Made by a program: the position numbers and the translations under genes. A stretch of DNA of 64,000 bases from Closterium sp. Naga37s-1 (Eukaryota > Streptophyta > Zygnematophyceae > Desmidiales > Closteriaceae), in the NCBI GenBank assembly GCA_947471745.1, contig CANJKZ010000174.1, positions 4,139,001 through 4,203,000 of the forward strand, given 5' to 3'. The notes under the pieces were generated by a model. It had not been told where the DNA came from and ran no database searches. It was given only the letters and a program-made list of their open reading frames with translations. Shown here in pieces: positions 1 to 9,247 of this stretch. Each line of letters starts with the position of its first letter. Within the stretch, counting starts at the first letter, position 1.

Positions 1-621
1 ACGCGGGGTGCAGGACGGCCGGCACGCTCCAGCGCTTGGCGGCATTGCGGAGAGTGCGCGCGCGCGGAGGCTCCTCCGCTTCCATGATGTGAGGGTAGCG
101 AGAGGAGGGTGGCGGATTATCGGCAGAACTTTGGCGAAAAGTCTAGCGTTGCAGGTCCGGGAAGAAAGACGACGGAGATTTCAAAAAGCGTGGTTTTGAC
201 CGTAATGGCAGACAATGTGAGCTGCCGTGCGCTCGAAACCTAGTCTTCGGGGAACAAAAGACCCGACAACTATTGAGTCTAGCAGTTGGGCTGACATTTA
301 TGATGCCTTCCCGCCATGAGTCACTTTCCCTGGCAAATTCGAAGCTGGGCGACATCAAGGCTCGGTTGGTGATGCTGGCACAGGGAATCTGAGAAAGACT
401 TGTTACCATAATTTCGCCTTCGGGATTGCACAGCAGTGACGAAGAGTCTTAGCGAATAGTGCTGTTTCGTGACTGGATCAAGTTGCAAAATCTTGAACTA
501 CATGATGGATACCGGAACCACTAGGACCACATTGCTAAGAGAGTAAAGCAGAAAAGCAGCATCATTGATGCCACTTTTTCATCAATGCATACTCTTTTTT
601 TTAGTGCTTTCTTTGTGACAC
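1..621. other. Left edge and DHQ-SDH 3' flank, no firm gene
   Basis: No convincing gene was recognised here. On the minus strand an ATG at 85-83 opens a stop-free frame to the window edge (starting M-E-A-E-E-P-P-R). It could be the 5' end of a gene lying to the left, but 28 codons cannot establish that. Positions 480-621 are AT-richer and would contain the 3' UTR and polyadenylation region of the minus-strand DHQ-SDH gene, whose stop codon is at 624-622. Confidence 0.3.
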
Positions 622-3600
622 TTATAACGATGCGAGAACCACTTCACGCATCAACGACACAGGAGCTGCAAAGCACGCACATAGAGGGGCGGGGGGTACG
701 ACAGATAAGGGGAGTGGGTACATAAAAAAAGCTCATCAGGCAAACAAGATAAAGATAAAGCATGACACACAGAAATGCTTCTAGCATAAGCTAAAACGTA
801 TTTTCCATACAGATACAAGTACACCCACCTGGCTTTCCAGTGAAGAGCTCGAATTGTCGAGCCGCCTGGCCAACAAACATCTCCACGCCGCTGACTGTTG
901 CAGCTCCTGCCTGCTTGGCCTCCTTGAGCAAGCGGGTCTCCATGGGGGTGTACACCGCGTCAAACACCAGACTGCACTCCTGCAACACAGCCTGTATGGG
1001 AACATGGGAAAGGAAAGGATTCCAACATGTGTTGGTGGATGCTGTAGAGGCTCCTGCTTGCTTCGCCTCCTTGAGCAGACAGGTTTCCATGCGGGTGTAC
1101 ACCGCGTCAAACACCAGACTGCACTCCTGCAACACAGCCTGTATGGGAACATGGGAAAGGAAAGGATTCCAACATGTGTTGGTGGATGCTGTAGAGGCTC
1201 CTGCTTGCTTCGCCTCCTTGAGCAGACAGGTTTCCATGCGGGTGTACACCGCGTCAAACACCAGACTGCACTCCTGCAACACAGCCTGTATGGGAACATG
1301 GGAAAGGAAAGGATTCCAACATGTGTTGGTGGATGCTGTAGAGGCTCCTGCTTGCTTCGCCTCCTTGAGCAGACAGGTTTCCATGCGGGTGTACACCGCG
1401 TCAAACACCAGACTGCACTCCTGCAACACAGCCTGTATGGGAACATGGGAAAGGAAAGGATTCCAACATGTGTTGGTGGATGCTGTAGAGGCTCCTGCTT
1501 GCTTCGCCTCCTTGAGCAGACAGGTTTCCATGCGGGTGTACACCGCGTCAAACACCAGACTGCACTCCTGCAACACAGCCTGTATGGGAACATGGGAAAG
1601 GAAAGGATTCCAACATGTGTTGGTGGATGCTGTAGAGGCTCCTGCTTGCTTCGCCTCCTTGAGCAGACAGGTTTCCATGCGGGTGTACACCGCGTCAAAC
1701 ACCAGACTGCACTCCTGCAACACAGCCTGTTGGTGAACACACGAAAGGAAACATGTGCGTGTTTTGGTGAGAGTGTGTGTACTGTACAAGTGTGACAATT
1801 GTGAAAGTGTGTGTACTGTAAAAGTGTGACAATTGTGAAAGTGTGTGTACTGTAAAAGTGTGACAATTGTGAGAGTGTGTGTACTGTAAAAGTGTGACAA
1901 TTGTGAGAGTGTGTGTACTGTAAAAGTGTGACAATTGTGAGAGTGTGTGTACTGTAAAAGTGTGACAATTGTGAGAGTGTGTGTACTGTAAAAGTGTGAC
2001 AATTGTGGAAGTGTGTGTACTGTAAAAGTGTGACAATTGTGGAAGTGTGTGTACTGTAAAAGTGTGACAATTGTGAAAGTGTGCACATGGTGCCCATCCA
2101 CCAGGAACAGCACAATCCCACATTGTTTACATTGCCCACAGGAGTATCCTCCACGTGAGGGTGCATGCCAACAGACATGGGGTTAGAGGTGACCGCTCAA
2201 CCCCTTCAGCCCTTACAGCACTGAATTGCAGGAACTACTCACCTTGCCCACAGGAGTATCCTCCACGTGAGGGTGCATGCCAACAGACATGGGGTTAGAG
2301 GTGACCGCTCAACCCCTTCAGCCCTTACAGCACTGAATTGCAGGAACTACTCACCTTGCCCACAGGAGTATCCTCCACGTGAGGGTGCATGCCAACAGAC
2401 ATGGGGTTAGAGGTGACCGCTCAACCCCTTCAGCCCTTACAGCACTGAATTGCAGGAACTACTCACCTTGCCCACAGGAGTATCCTCCACGTGAGGGTGC
2501 ATGCCCACAGACGTCGTATTTGCCAGCACAGCACGCCCGCTCCTCCCTCTCTGCATCTCCTGCAGCACCGCCGCCAGCTCATCGCCGCCCGCTGCCACAT
2601 CACCATCACCAGAAACGGACGGCAGAGGCACGGCAGTGCCGCCCACAGCCGCAGCCAGCGCCTCCGCCTTGCCATAGCTCCTATTCGCTATAATCACATC
2701 CGCACCCCTCTCCTTAGCTCCAAAGGCCAGAGCCCTCCCGGCACCCCCCGCCCCGACAACCACAAAGAGGCGGCCAGCGAGGGGCGAGGAGGAAGCTTCC
2801 AAGCTGCTGCTGCCTCCCTCTGCCTGCCTGAGCCCGTCCTCTATGGCCTCTATGGCCGACATGCAGTCTGTGTTGTACCCCATCAGCCGGCCGCCCTCCC
2901 CCCGAATGATGGTGTTGGCAGCGCCTATGCTCTGATGGGTAAATTAGGGAGGGAGATGGGAAGAGAAGGGGGGAGGAGACTGAGATGAGAGGGGAAACAG
3001 CTTCTGTGTAGCTGCTGCCTCCATCTGCCTGCCTGAGCCCGTCCTATATAGCCTCTATGGCTGCCATGCAGTCTGTGTTGTACCCCATCAGCCGCCCACC
3101 CTCCCCCCGAATAATGGTGTTGGCAGCGCCTATGCTCTAATGGGGGGGTGCATGCAGATGAGTGGGTGGTAGAGTGGGGGAGAGAGATGGGAAGAGAAGG
3201 AGGGGGGCGAGACTGAGCGAGAGAGGGGTGCCTGAAGCTTCCTTGTAGCTGCTTCCGTCCACCTGCCTGAGCCCGTCCTCTATAGCCTCTAAGGCCGCCA
3301 TGCAGTCTGTATTGTACCCCATCAGCTGCCCGCCCTCCCCCCGAATGATGGTGTTTGCAACGCCTATGCTCAGCCAGGAGGAACCCCCATACGAATAGGT
3401 AGTAGAGTGACGGATTTAGAGGGGAGCATGCACTCGATGCTGACACGTGTCTCTGCATTGACTTTTGAGGCGCCTCAAAAGTCGTGTCTTGTGGATGAGA
3501 TGGGATGTGTGTCCTATCACTGCATTGAGCATTGGAATGGAATTGTGTCGTGACACACAACCGCTGAGCCATGCTCCCCTTAATAAGAGCTAACGCAGAG

Positions 3601-6600
3601 TGGTAAGAAGCGACGGAGACACAGGGTGACGTGCGTGTGAAGTGAGAGTACAGGGAAATATATGGTATAGCACCAAACAAGGTCATCTCAGCAAGAGCAC
3701 ATTACATGAGCAAGGTCACTACTGCAAGGTCACCTTGGCTAGAGGTTCCACATCTTGGCAGCACTCCAACGCCGCGAGCTTGTGCGGAATGGTCACACTG
3801 GGTGGTGGGCACGAGAAAGGAGGGGGGGGGTGTTGTGGTGGGAGGGGAGAGCGGGGGGAAGGTTAGGTGAGGAGAACGAGGAGGAAAAGCGAAGGGGGAA
3901 GCTAGTGGGGAACGCATACAGGGCACTGTTGGATGGAGAAAGAGGGAGGAAGAAAAATGCAGAGACATCATGAGAGGCCCTGGTCCATTCCACCTCCACC
4001 TCCACCCACCTGAATCCCTTGAAGTATGGGCTGTCAAACGCCTAGAGAAACTCTGGCACACCATCCACAAGGAATGGCACGTACACGCTGTCATACCCCA
4101 CATGCCACCAACCTCTGTTCTGATTTACCACCGCACTTCACCAACCTGAACCCCTTGAAGTCGGGGTTGTCAAACGCCTTGAGGAACTCTGGTACGTCAT
4201 CCACGAGAAACGGCACATACACCCCGTCATACCCCATCACACGCCGTCATACCCCATCACACCCCGTCATACCCCATCACACGCCGTCATACCCCATCAC
4301 ACCCCGTCATACCCCATCACACGCCGTCATACCCCATCACACACCGTCATACCCCACCACACGCCGTCATACCCCACCACACGCCGTCATACCCCATCAC
4401 ACGCCGTCATACCCCATCACACGCCGTCATACCCCATCACACGCCGTCATACCCCACCACACGCCGCCATACCCCATCACACGCCGTCATACCCCATCAC
4501 ACGCCGTCATACCCCACCACACGCCGTCATACCCCACCACACGCCGCCATACCCCATCACACGCCGTCATACCCCATCACACGCCGTCATACCCCATCAC
4601 ACGCCGTCATACCCCATCACACGCCGTCATACCCCACCACACGCCGCCAATACCACCACCTCCGTGCCACAACGCCACCCCACATGCCAGCCAACCTTTC
4701 TTATCACCACTCTCAACCCACCTGAACCCCTTGAAGTCCGGGCTGTCAAACGTCTTGAGGAACTCCGGCACATTGTCCACGAGGAACGGCACGTACACGC
4801 CGTCATACCCCACATGGCGCAGCGCCGCATTGTGCAGCACAGGGCCCTTGCTGTGCCCCACCGGGTTCCCCACCAGCCCAAACACGTGCGTTTCCGGGCC
4901 CACCCCCGCCAGCCGGTACGTGCCCGCCAGCTCAGCGACCGTCGGCTGACCTGGCGCTGACTCAGCGCCCGGGGTGATCGCCCCGAATGTGAGGAAGGCG
5001 TTGAATTTAGGCGCGAGGAGGCGGCTGATGAGACCCTTGGGACCCATTACCAGAGCTATGGTGGGGCGCTGGGGGGGGGGGGGGGGGAGGGGGGGTAGAG
5101 GGGGAAGAGGGGAGAGAAAGGCAAGCAATGCAGGACAAACGTCATTCCCTTTCGGCGCGAGCCTTAAGCAGGCGACTGATGAAGCCCGTGGGAACCATCA
5201 CCAGAGCTATGGTGGGGCGCCGGGGGGGGAAGAGGGGGAAGAGGGGAGAGAAAGGCAAGCAATGCAGGACGGACGTCATTGCCTTTGGGCGTGAGCCTTG
5301 AGCAGGCGACTGATGAGGCCCTTGGGTCCCATCACTAATGCGATGGCGGGGCGCTGGAGGGGGGAGGGGAGGTTGGGAGAAAGTGGGGGGAGGGGATGGG
5401 GAGTGGGGAAAAGGGGAGTAAGGGAGAGAATGCAGGGCAGGCGTCATTACAATTTAGGCGCAAAGAGGTGGCTGATAACCCTTGGTTCCCATGACCAGGG
5501 TTCACCCACACAACGACAGCGCAGCGCGCGGACCAGGGCGCGCGCGCGGACCTGGGAGCGCGGGTGGACCAAGGCGCGCGGGTGGACCAAGGCGCGCGGG
5601 TGGACCAAGGCGCGCGGGTGGACCAAGGCGCGCGGGTGGACCAAGGCGCGCGGGTGGACCAAGGCGCGCGGGTGGACCAAGGCGCGCGCGCGTGTGGACC
5701 AAGGCGCGCACGCGTGGACCAAGGCGCGCGCGTGAACCAGGGCGCGCGCGTGGACCAGGGCGGGCACGCGTGTGGACCAAGGCGCGCGCGCGTGGACCAA
5801 GGCGCGCGCGGGGGACCAAGGCGCGGGCGTGAACCAAGGCGCGCGCGTGGACCAAGGCGTGCGCGTGGACCAGGGCGGGCACGCGCGTGGACCAAGGCGC
5901 GCGCGGGGGGACCAAGGGGCGCGCGCGGACCAAGGGGTGCGCGCGGGGGGGCCAAGGGGCGCACACGGACCAAGGCGCGCGCGTGCGCAGTTGCGCGAGC
6001 GCGAGGACCAATTCGCGCGCGCGGACCAAGGCGCGCGCGTGGACCAGGGCGGGCACGCGCGTGGACCAAGGCGCGCGCGGGGGGACCAAGGGGCGCGCGC
6101 GGACCAAGGGGTGCGCGCGGGGGGGCCAAGGGGCGCACACGGACCAAGGCGCGCGCGTGCGCAGTTGCGCGAGCGCGAGGACCAAGTCGCGCGCGCGGAC
6201 CAAGGCGCGCGCGGGGGGACCAAGGGGCGCGCACGGACCAAGGCGCGCGCGCGGACCAAGGCGCGCACGTGGACCAAGGCGCGCGCGTGGACCAAGTGCC
6301 ACAATGCCGTGCCGACTGGCAGTGTGTGGGTACCAGCAAGTGTGTTGTCCTGCGGGAGGCGAGAGGCGATGGCAGTGAGGAAGAACCTCCAGGTTGTGGA
6401 GTGTGCGCGCGACCTTCTCTGCTCATTCTTCTCACCGCTGCACAACGGCCGTACGTGCACCCACCTCCTCTCTCACCTCCTCTGGCGAGCTTGACCCCTG
6501 TGCAAGACCCCACCCACCCAGCAACCCGCCCACCTGCGCCTCCTTGAGTATTTGGAACACGCGTGCATTATCAGTGATATCAGTGGCTGTAGTGGCGAAC

Positions 6601-8511
6601 TTCACAATGTCGGCCCCGGCAGCCTCTATGTGCGCCACCAAAATCGCCTAATCACGCTGACATCCACCCTCCCTCCCTCCCACCCACCCACCCACCCAGC
6701 AACCCGCCCACCTGCGCCTCCTTGAGTATTTTGAACACGCGTGCTTTATCAGTGATATCAGTGGCCGTGGTGGCGAACTTCACAATGTCGGCTCCAGTAG
6801 CCTCTATGCGCGCCACCAGCGCCCGCAGCTCTTCCAGCAGTGGCTTCACCCAGCAGTGGCTTCACCCTGTAGTTGTGCCTCTGCCTGCAACCCACCCACC
6901 CGCCCAACCACCAAACCACCAAACCCAACCACCCACCCAAGCACCCACCCAAGCACCCACCCAAGCACCCACCTGCGCCTCCTTCAATATCTGGAACACG
7001 CGTGCATTATCAGTGATATCCGTGGCTGTGGTGGCGAACTTCACAATGTCGGCCCCGGCAGCCTCTATGCGCGCCACCAGCGCCCTCAGCTCCTCCAGCG
7101 GCGGGGTCACGTTGTAGTTGTGGCTCGATACAATCACACGCGTTGCTGTCACACCGTCACCAGCGGCGCGGCGAGGCGCAACGTGCTTCTGGATGAAATC
7201 AGAGGCGACCTGAGGAAGGGGGGTAGAGAGGTGTGTGAAGAGTCATGCTGTAGTTGTAGTTCGATATGATCACGCGCGTTGCACTCACACCAGCAGCACC
7301 GGCACCAGCAGCGGCAGCGCGGCGGGGTGCAACATGCCTCTGGATGAACTCGGAGGCGACCTGAGGAGGGGGTAGAGAGGGGTGTGTGGGGAGACAGGAG
7401 CATTCACACCGTCACTGTCACCAGCAGCAGCGGCAGCGCGGCGGGGTGCAACGTGCCTCTGGATGAAATCGGAGGCGACCTGAGGAGGAGGGGAGGGCAG
7501 ATGGGAAGGTTCGGGGTGCAACGCGAGAGAGAGAGAATCGTGAGGCTCAGGGGAAGGAGGCTCGAGAGTCGAGACTCTAAGGTGAGCTCTAACGAATCAA
7601 GGTCTTTATTCGTCACCATTGCTAGCCACAACCCAGCCGCTACACTCTGCACGCGTTATAGTACCTGCAGCTCGACGTCAATGAACTCAGCGCCCATGTC
7701 CATGGCCATCGCCAGCACCTGCTGGCGCCTCTCCTCGTCCGGGTCCGCGTACTTGCCGCCCTCCCACGTGGGGCTGCACGGGGTGATAGGGACGTTGCAT
7801 GGTAATCAGGCTAGGGGTAAGAGGTATGAAAACTGTTCTCTCCTCGTCCGGGTCCGCGTACTTGTCACCCTCCCACGTGGGGCTGCATGGGGGGTTAAGG
7901 ACGTCGGGCGTGGGGTTAAAAGGTTGAAATTGGAAAGAAAAGTTGGGCTTGGGGACAGGAACGGTATGAGTGTTAGGACCAGTAGCAGCGTGCTGTCAGC
8001 ATTCTAGAGACAGGATGCCAGCATTTTAGCAGGATAAGGGAACATACCGGCATGTGACAATAACGGGAAGACAGCGGTCGTTTAGGAGCGCAGGGAGGTC
8101 AACGCTGGGGTCAAACTCGGTCAAATGGTCAACGCGGAGCTCCGCCGTGTCCGCTCCAGCCGCTTTCGCTTGCGCCATCTGCTCCCGCATTCCCCCCACC
8201 GTTGTCGCCGTCACCGCCGCGCAGATCCTGCACCTGCTGCGCGAATCCACGTCACCAGCGGACGCGCTGACGTCAGTCGCCGGAGCTGCCGCGTCAGCCA
8301 TGGTTCCTGTTGACGTGGCCGAGTCGACGGCAGTGGATGCTCGACACGCGGCGGATCGCTGAGGAGTAACGGAACAGCGGACGGCGATAAAAGGGAGCAA
8401 GGCGACGCGGGATGCAGAAGAAAGGGCGGGCTTTGCGGCGTTGGCGGGGGACACTGTGGGTGCCGCGAGCGAGGGGAGTACTGCTGTGCTGAGCCGAAAC
8501 GCAACAGCCAT
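622..8511 (-). CDS. DHQ-SDH: Bifunctional 3-dehydroquinate dehydratase / shikimate dehydrogenase (8 exons)
   Basis: Catalyses steps 3 and 4 of the shikimate pathway, 3-dehydroquinate to 3-dehydroshikimate to shikimate (NADPH), normally in plastids. Exons by eye on the minus strand: 8511-8048, 7773-7665, 7209-6973, 5068-4722, 3797-3734, 2931-2467, 991-829 and 665-622. All have GT-AG borders, phases join cleanly, and they total 1893 nt (630 aa). The ATG at 8511 is followed by a Ser/Ala-rich, acid-poor stretch like a transit peptide. The dehydratase half (about residues 105-310) shows the type I active-site His (SSHNYN, about 221), the Schiff-base Lys (DIVKFATTA, about 248) and the SAPGQ loop. 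The dehydrogenase half shows GNPVGHSK (about 337), SVTIPHK (Lys about 392), GYNTD (Asp about 429), the NADP loop GAGGAGR (about 467) and a C-terminus like known plant enzymes (LMREVVL). Every key residue is present, so it is probably functional. The introns are swollen by partial exon copies and minisatellites, listed separately. Confidence 0.95.
992..1735 (-). repeat. Five 147-bp tandem copies of exon 7 5' part plus its acceptor
   Basis: Near-identical units of exactly 147 bp, each containing the polypyrimidine tract, the ATACAG acceptor and about the first 33 codons of DHQ-SDH exon 7. Exon-like starts fall at 1138, 1285, 1432, 1579 and 1726, upstream of the true exon start at 991. The outermost copy has a different but valid acceptor (CCAACAG). 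The unit is 49 codons long and has no stop in the exon frame, so all six acceptors are in phase with the true exon. Copies differ from the true exon by a few substitutions (for example YTRMETC against YTPMETR). Confidence 0.95.
1776..2085. repeat. 34-bp minisatellite in DHQ-SDH intron 6
   Basis: About nine copies of a 34-bp unit containing gtgtgtgtactgtaaaagtg and acaattgtg, differing only at one or two positions (gaaag, gagag, ggaag). It lies inside intron 6 between the exon 7 acceptor array and the exon 6 donor copies. Open minus-strand frames rich in His/Thr/Tyr here are repeat artefacts. Confidence 0.95.
2131..2466 (-). repeat. Three 112-bp downstream copies of the exon 6 3' end with donor
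   Basis: Units spaced 112 bp apart (matching points at 2132, 2244, 2356 and the true exon at 2468) repeat the last codons of DHQ-SDH exon 6 (SVGMHPHVEDTPVGK) followed by GTGAGTAG. The outermost copy has lost the donor consensus (AATGTAAAC). Because 112 is not a multiple of 3 and the intervening sequence has stops, use of these donors would break the frame. Confidence 0.92.
2999..3375 (-). repeat. Two upstream partial copies of DHQ-SDH exon 6 5' part
   Basis: Two copies of the beginning of exon 6 (SIG-ANTIIRGEGG, then MGYNTDCMAA and EAIEDGL) start near 3140 and 3372, upstream on the minus strand of the real exon start at 2931. Each ends in the exon near the Gln-Ala-Glu-Gly segment and then runs into intron-like sequence. 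The copies are diverged in the acceptor region (CATTAGAG and CTGAGC). Confidence 0.88.
3376..3733. other. DHQ-SDH intron 5, unique part
   Basis: Intronic sequence between exon 5 (3797-3734) and the exon 6 copies. An inverted motif gacttttgaggcgcctcaaaa at about 3462-3482 is palindromic around ggcgcc. No coding signal was seen. Confidence 0.6.
4009..4235 (-). repeat. Two downstream copies of DHQ-SDH exon 4 3' part
   Basis: Two diverged copies of the end of exon 4 (VGYD-VYVPFLVD, then VPEFL and FKGF) occur at about 4009-4108 and 4143-4235, each keeping a GT after the last codon. They lie downstream of the true exon end at 4722, so they carry donor-side exon sequence. Confidence 0.9.
4205..4655. 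repeat. 20-bp minisatellite derived from exon 4 coding sequence
   Basis: About 22 copies of the 20-mer cgtcataccccatcacacgc with minor variants. On the minus strand the core reads as the codons of the exon 4 segment V-G-Y-D-G-V (GTGGGGTATGACGGCGT). The array sits exactly between exon-derived copies, so it appears to have grown from a short piece of exon 4. Confidence 0.92.
5138..5490 (-). repeat. Upstream copies of DHQ-SDH exon 4 5' part
   Basis: Two clear copies of the exon 4 beginning (PTIALVM, P-GFISRLL in one; AIALVMGPKGLISRLL in the other) start at about 5220 and 5355, with a shorter degenerate third near 5440-5490 (HLFAPKL). Each keeps an acceptor-like CAG/GCGCC border next to a purine- or pyrimidine-rich stretch. 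The true exon starts at 5068. Confidence 0.88.
5500..6300. repeat. CpG-rich minisatellite (18-bp unit) in DHQ-SDH intron 3
   Basis: Many copies of an 18-bp unit (gtggaccaaggcgcgcgg) with runs of alternating cgcgcg. A higher-order duplication of about 155 bp includes gtgcgcagttgcgcgagcgcgagg at about 5989 and 6159. All six frames stay open for hundreds of codons of Arg/Ala/Gly/Pro, which is an effect of the repeat and not of coding. Confidence 0.93.
6535..6850 (-). repeat. Two downstream copies of DHQ-SDH exon 3 3' part with donor
   Basis: Copies of the exon 3 end (ARIEA-GADIVKFATTATD, then RVF-ILKEAQ) at about 6535-6645 and 6715-6845, each followed by GTGGG. They lie downstream of the true exon end at 6973 and include the active-site Lys segment. 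Between them are CCCACCCA-type repeats. Confidence 0.92.
7215..7500 (-). repeat. Two upstream copies of DHQ-SDH exon 3 5' part with acceptor
   Basis: Copies of CCTCAG followed by the exon 3 start (VASDFIQ/VASEFIQ, then RHVAPRRAA) begin near 7360 and 7480, upstream of the true exon start at 7209. They run on into alanine-rich codons and then intron. Confidence 0.9.
7830..7890 (-). repeat. Upstream copy of DHQ-SDH exon 2 5' part
   Basis: A single short copy of the exon 2 acceptor and first codons (ATGCAG, then PTWEG-KYADPDEE) lies about 100 bp upstream of the true exon 2 start (7773), with one Gly-to-Asp change. It follows the same polarity as the other exon copies. Confidence 0.85.
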
Positions 8512-9247
8512 TGGGAAAAGAGGAATGATAACACCTGAAATCCCTAACGATATACTGTTGCTGCCCGTGAGCCTACTCACTTGCCGCTGCTTGCTGCCTG
8601 CCAACAACAACTTGCGCTAACCCTAGAATGCTAGCAGAAGAGATGCAAGTTGCAGCGAATGGTAGAAGAGAAAGAACAGAAAGGCAGGCGACAAATGAAG
8701 CAAATACGGTGTAAAATAACAGCCTAGAAAATACAAGAAAATGCGTCGCACTCAGCACAAGAGGCACACATCGCACGCAAAGATGTTCATCGCACACGAG
8801 CTTGTTACGCTGGGGTGGCCCTTTTTCGCATGCCGTTACGAAAGTGCCAAACGACATGACTGCGAGCATGCTGACTTGAAGGCGTACGAGGACGGTTTCA
8901 TACTTCACCGCTTTGGATCGTTTTACAACCATCTTGACCGTAGATGACGCACCCACCTCCCAAGTACAGATTCTTTGCGAAACATTGCTATCAGAGGGAT
9001 TGGTAACCGCATTGAGAGATCAGCTCACGATTTGGGAGAGGAGTAAGCCGAGTTCCTCCATTTCCAAATCGAGAGCTGTTTTCGCAACCGCAAAAAGGCA
9101 TTCGCACATCTGCTCAAGCACTTGCCTCTCCTCCATGAAGTTCCATCGTTCCATGTGCTTTTCCGTCTCTACTCCTCCATAATCTGATCTGAGCCTGTTC
9201 CAATCATTTTGAGATTGCACCGCACTCATAGCTCACACTCTATCCCA
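8512..9247. promoter_or_regulatory. Divergent intergenic region between DHQ-SDH and the 9.2-kb gene
   Basis: The start codons of the minus-strand DHQ-SDH (8511) and the plus-strand gene (9248) are only 736 bp apart and point away from each other, so they probably share a bidirectional promoter region. No clear TATA box was seen. A candidate minus-strand first exon lies inside (next entry), which would make the layout tighter still. Confidence 0.5.
9017..9229 (-). CDS. Candidate first exon of an unknown minus-strand gene
   Basis: A true ATG at 9229-9227 opens about 69 codons that look protein-like rather than repetitive: charged and amphipathic, with MEERQVLEQM, FAVAKTALDLEMEELGLLL and no low complexity. 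The frame ends in a stop directly within a GTGAGC donor consensus (ATC then GTGAGC), as expected for an exon end. The same frame is open again at 8956-8573 (TVKMVVKRSKAVKYETV), which could be a later exon. No family was recognised. Its ATG would lie only 18 bp from the divergent ATG at 9248, so it may instead be chance sequence in a UTR. Confidence 0.3.

Noticed and set aside
8-199. 63-codon plus-strand frame at the left edge
   Set aside because: No recognisable motif, GC-rich composition and no start support.
840-1795. Plus-strand open frames of about 300 codons over the exon 7 array
   Set aside because: They are antisense shadows kept open by the 147-bp period. The minus strand codes the recognised shikimate dehydrogenase segment.
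992-2530. Regularly spaced repeats considered as a CRISPR array
   Set aside because: The units are directly abutting and contain exon and intron sequence. There are no unique spacers, and the context is eukaryotic.
3462-3482. Small palindrome round ggcgcc as a possible terminator or regulatory hairpin
   Set aside because: A single short palindrome inside an intron with no supporting context.
5298-6547. Long Arg/Ala/Gly/Pro frames on both strands
   Set aside because: All frames are open because the CpG-rich repeat lacks stops. No domain, and it lies inside DHQ-SDH intron 3.
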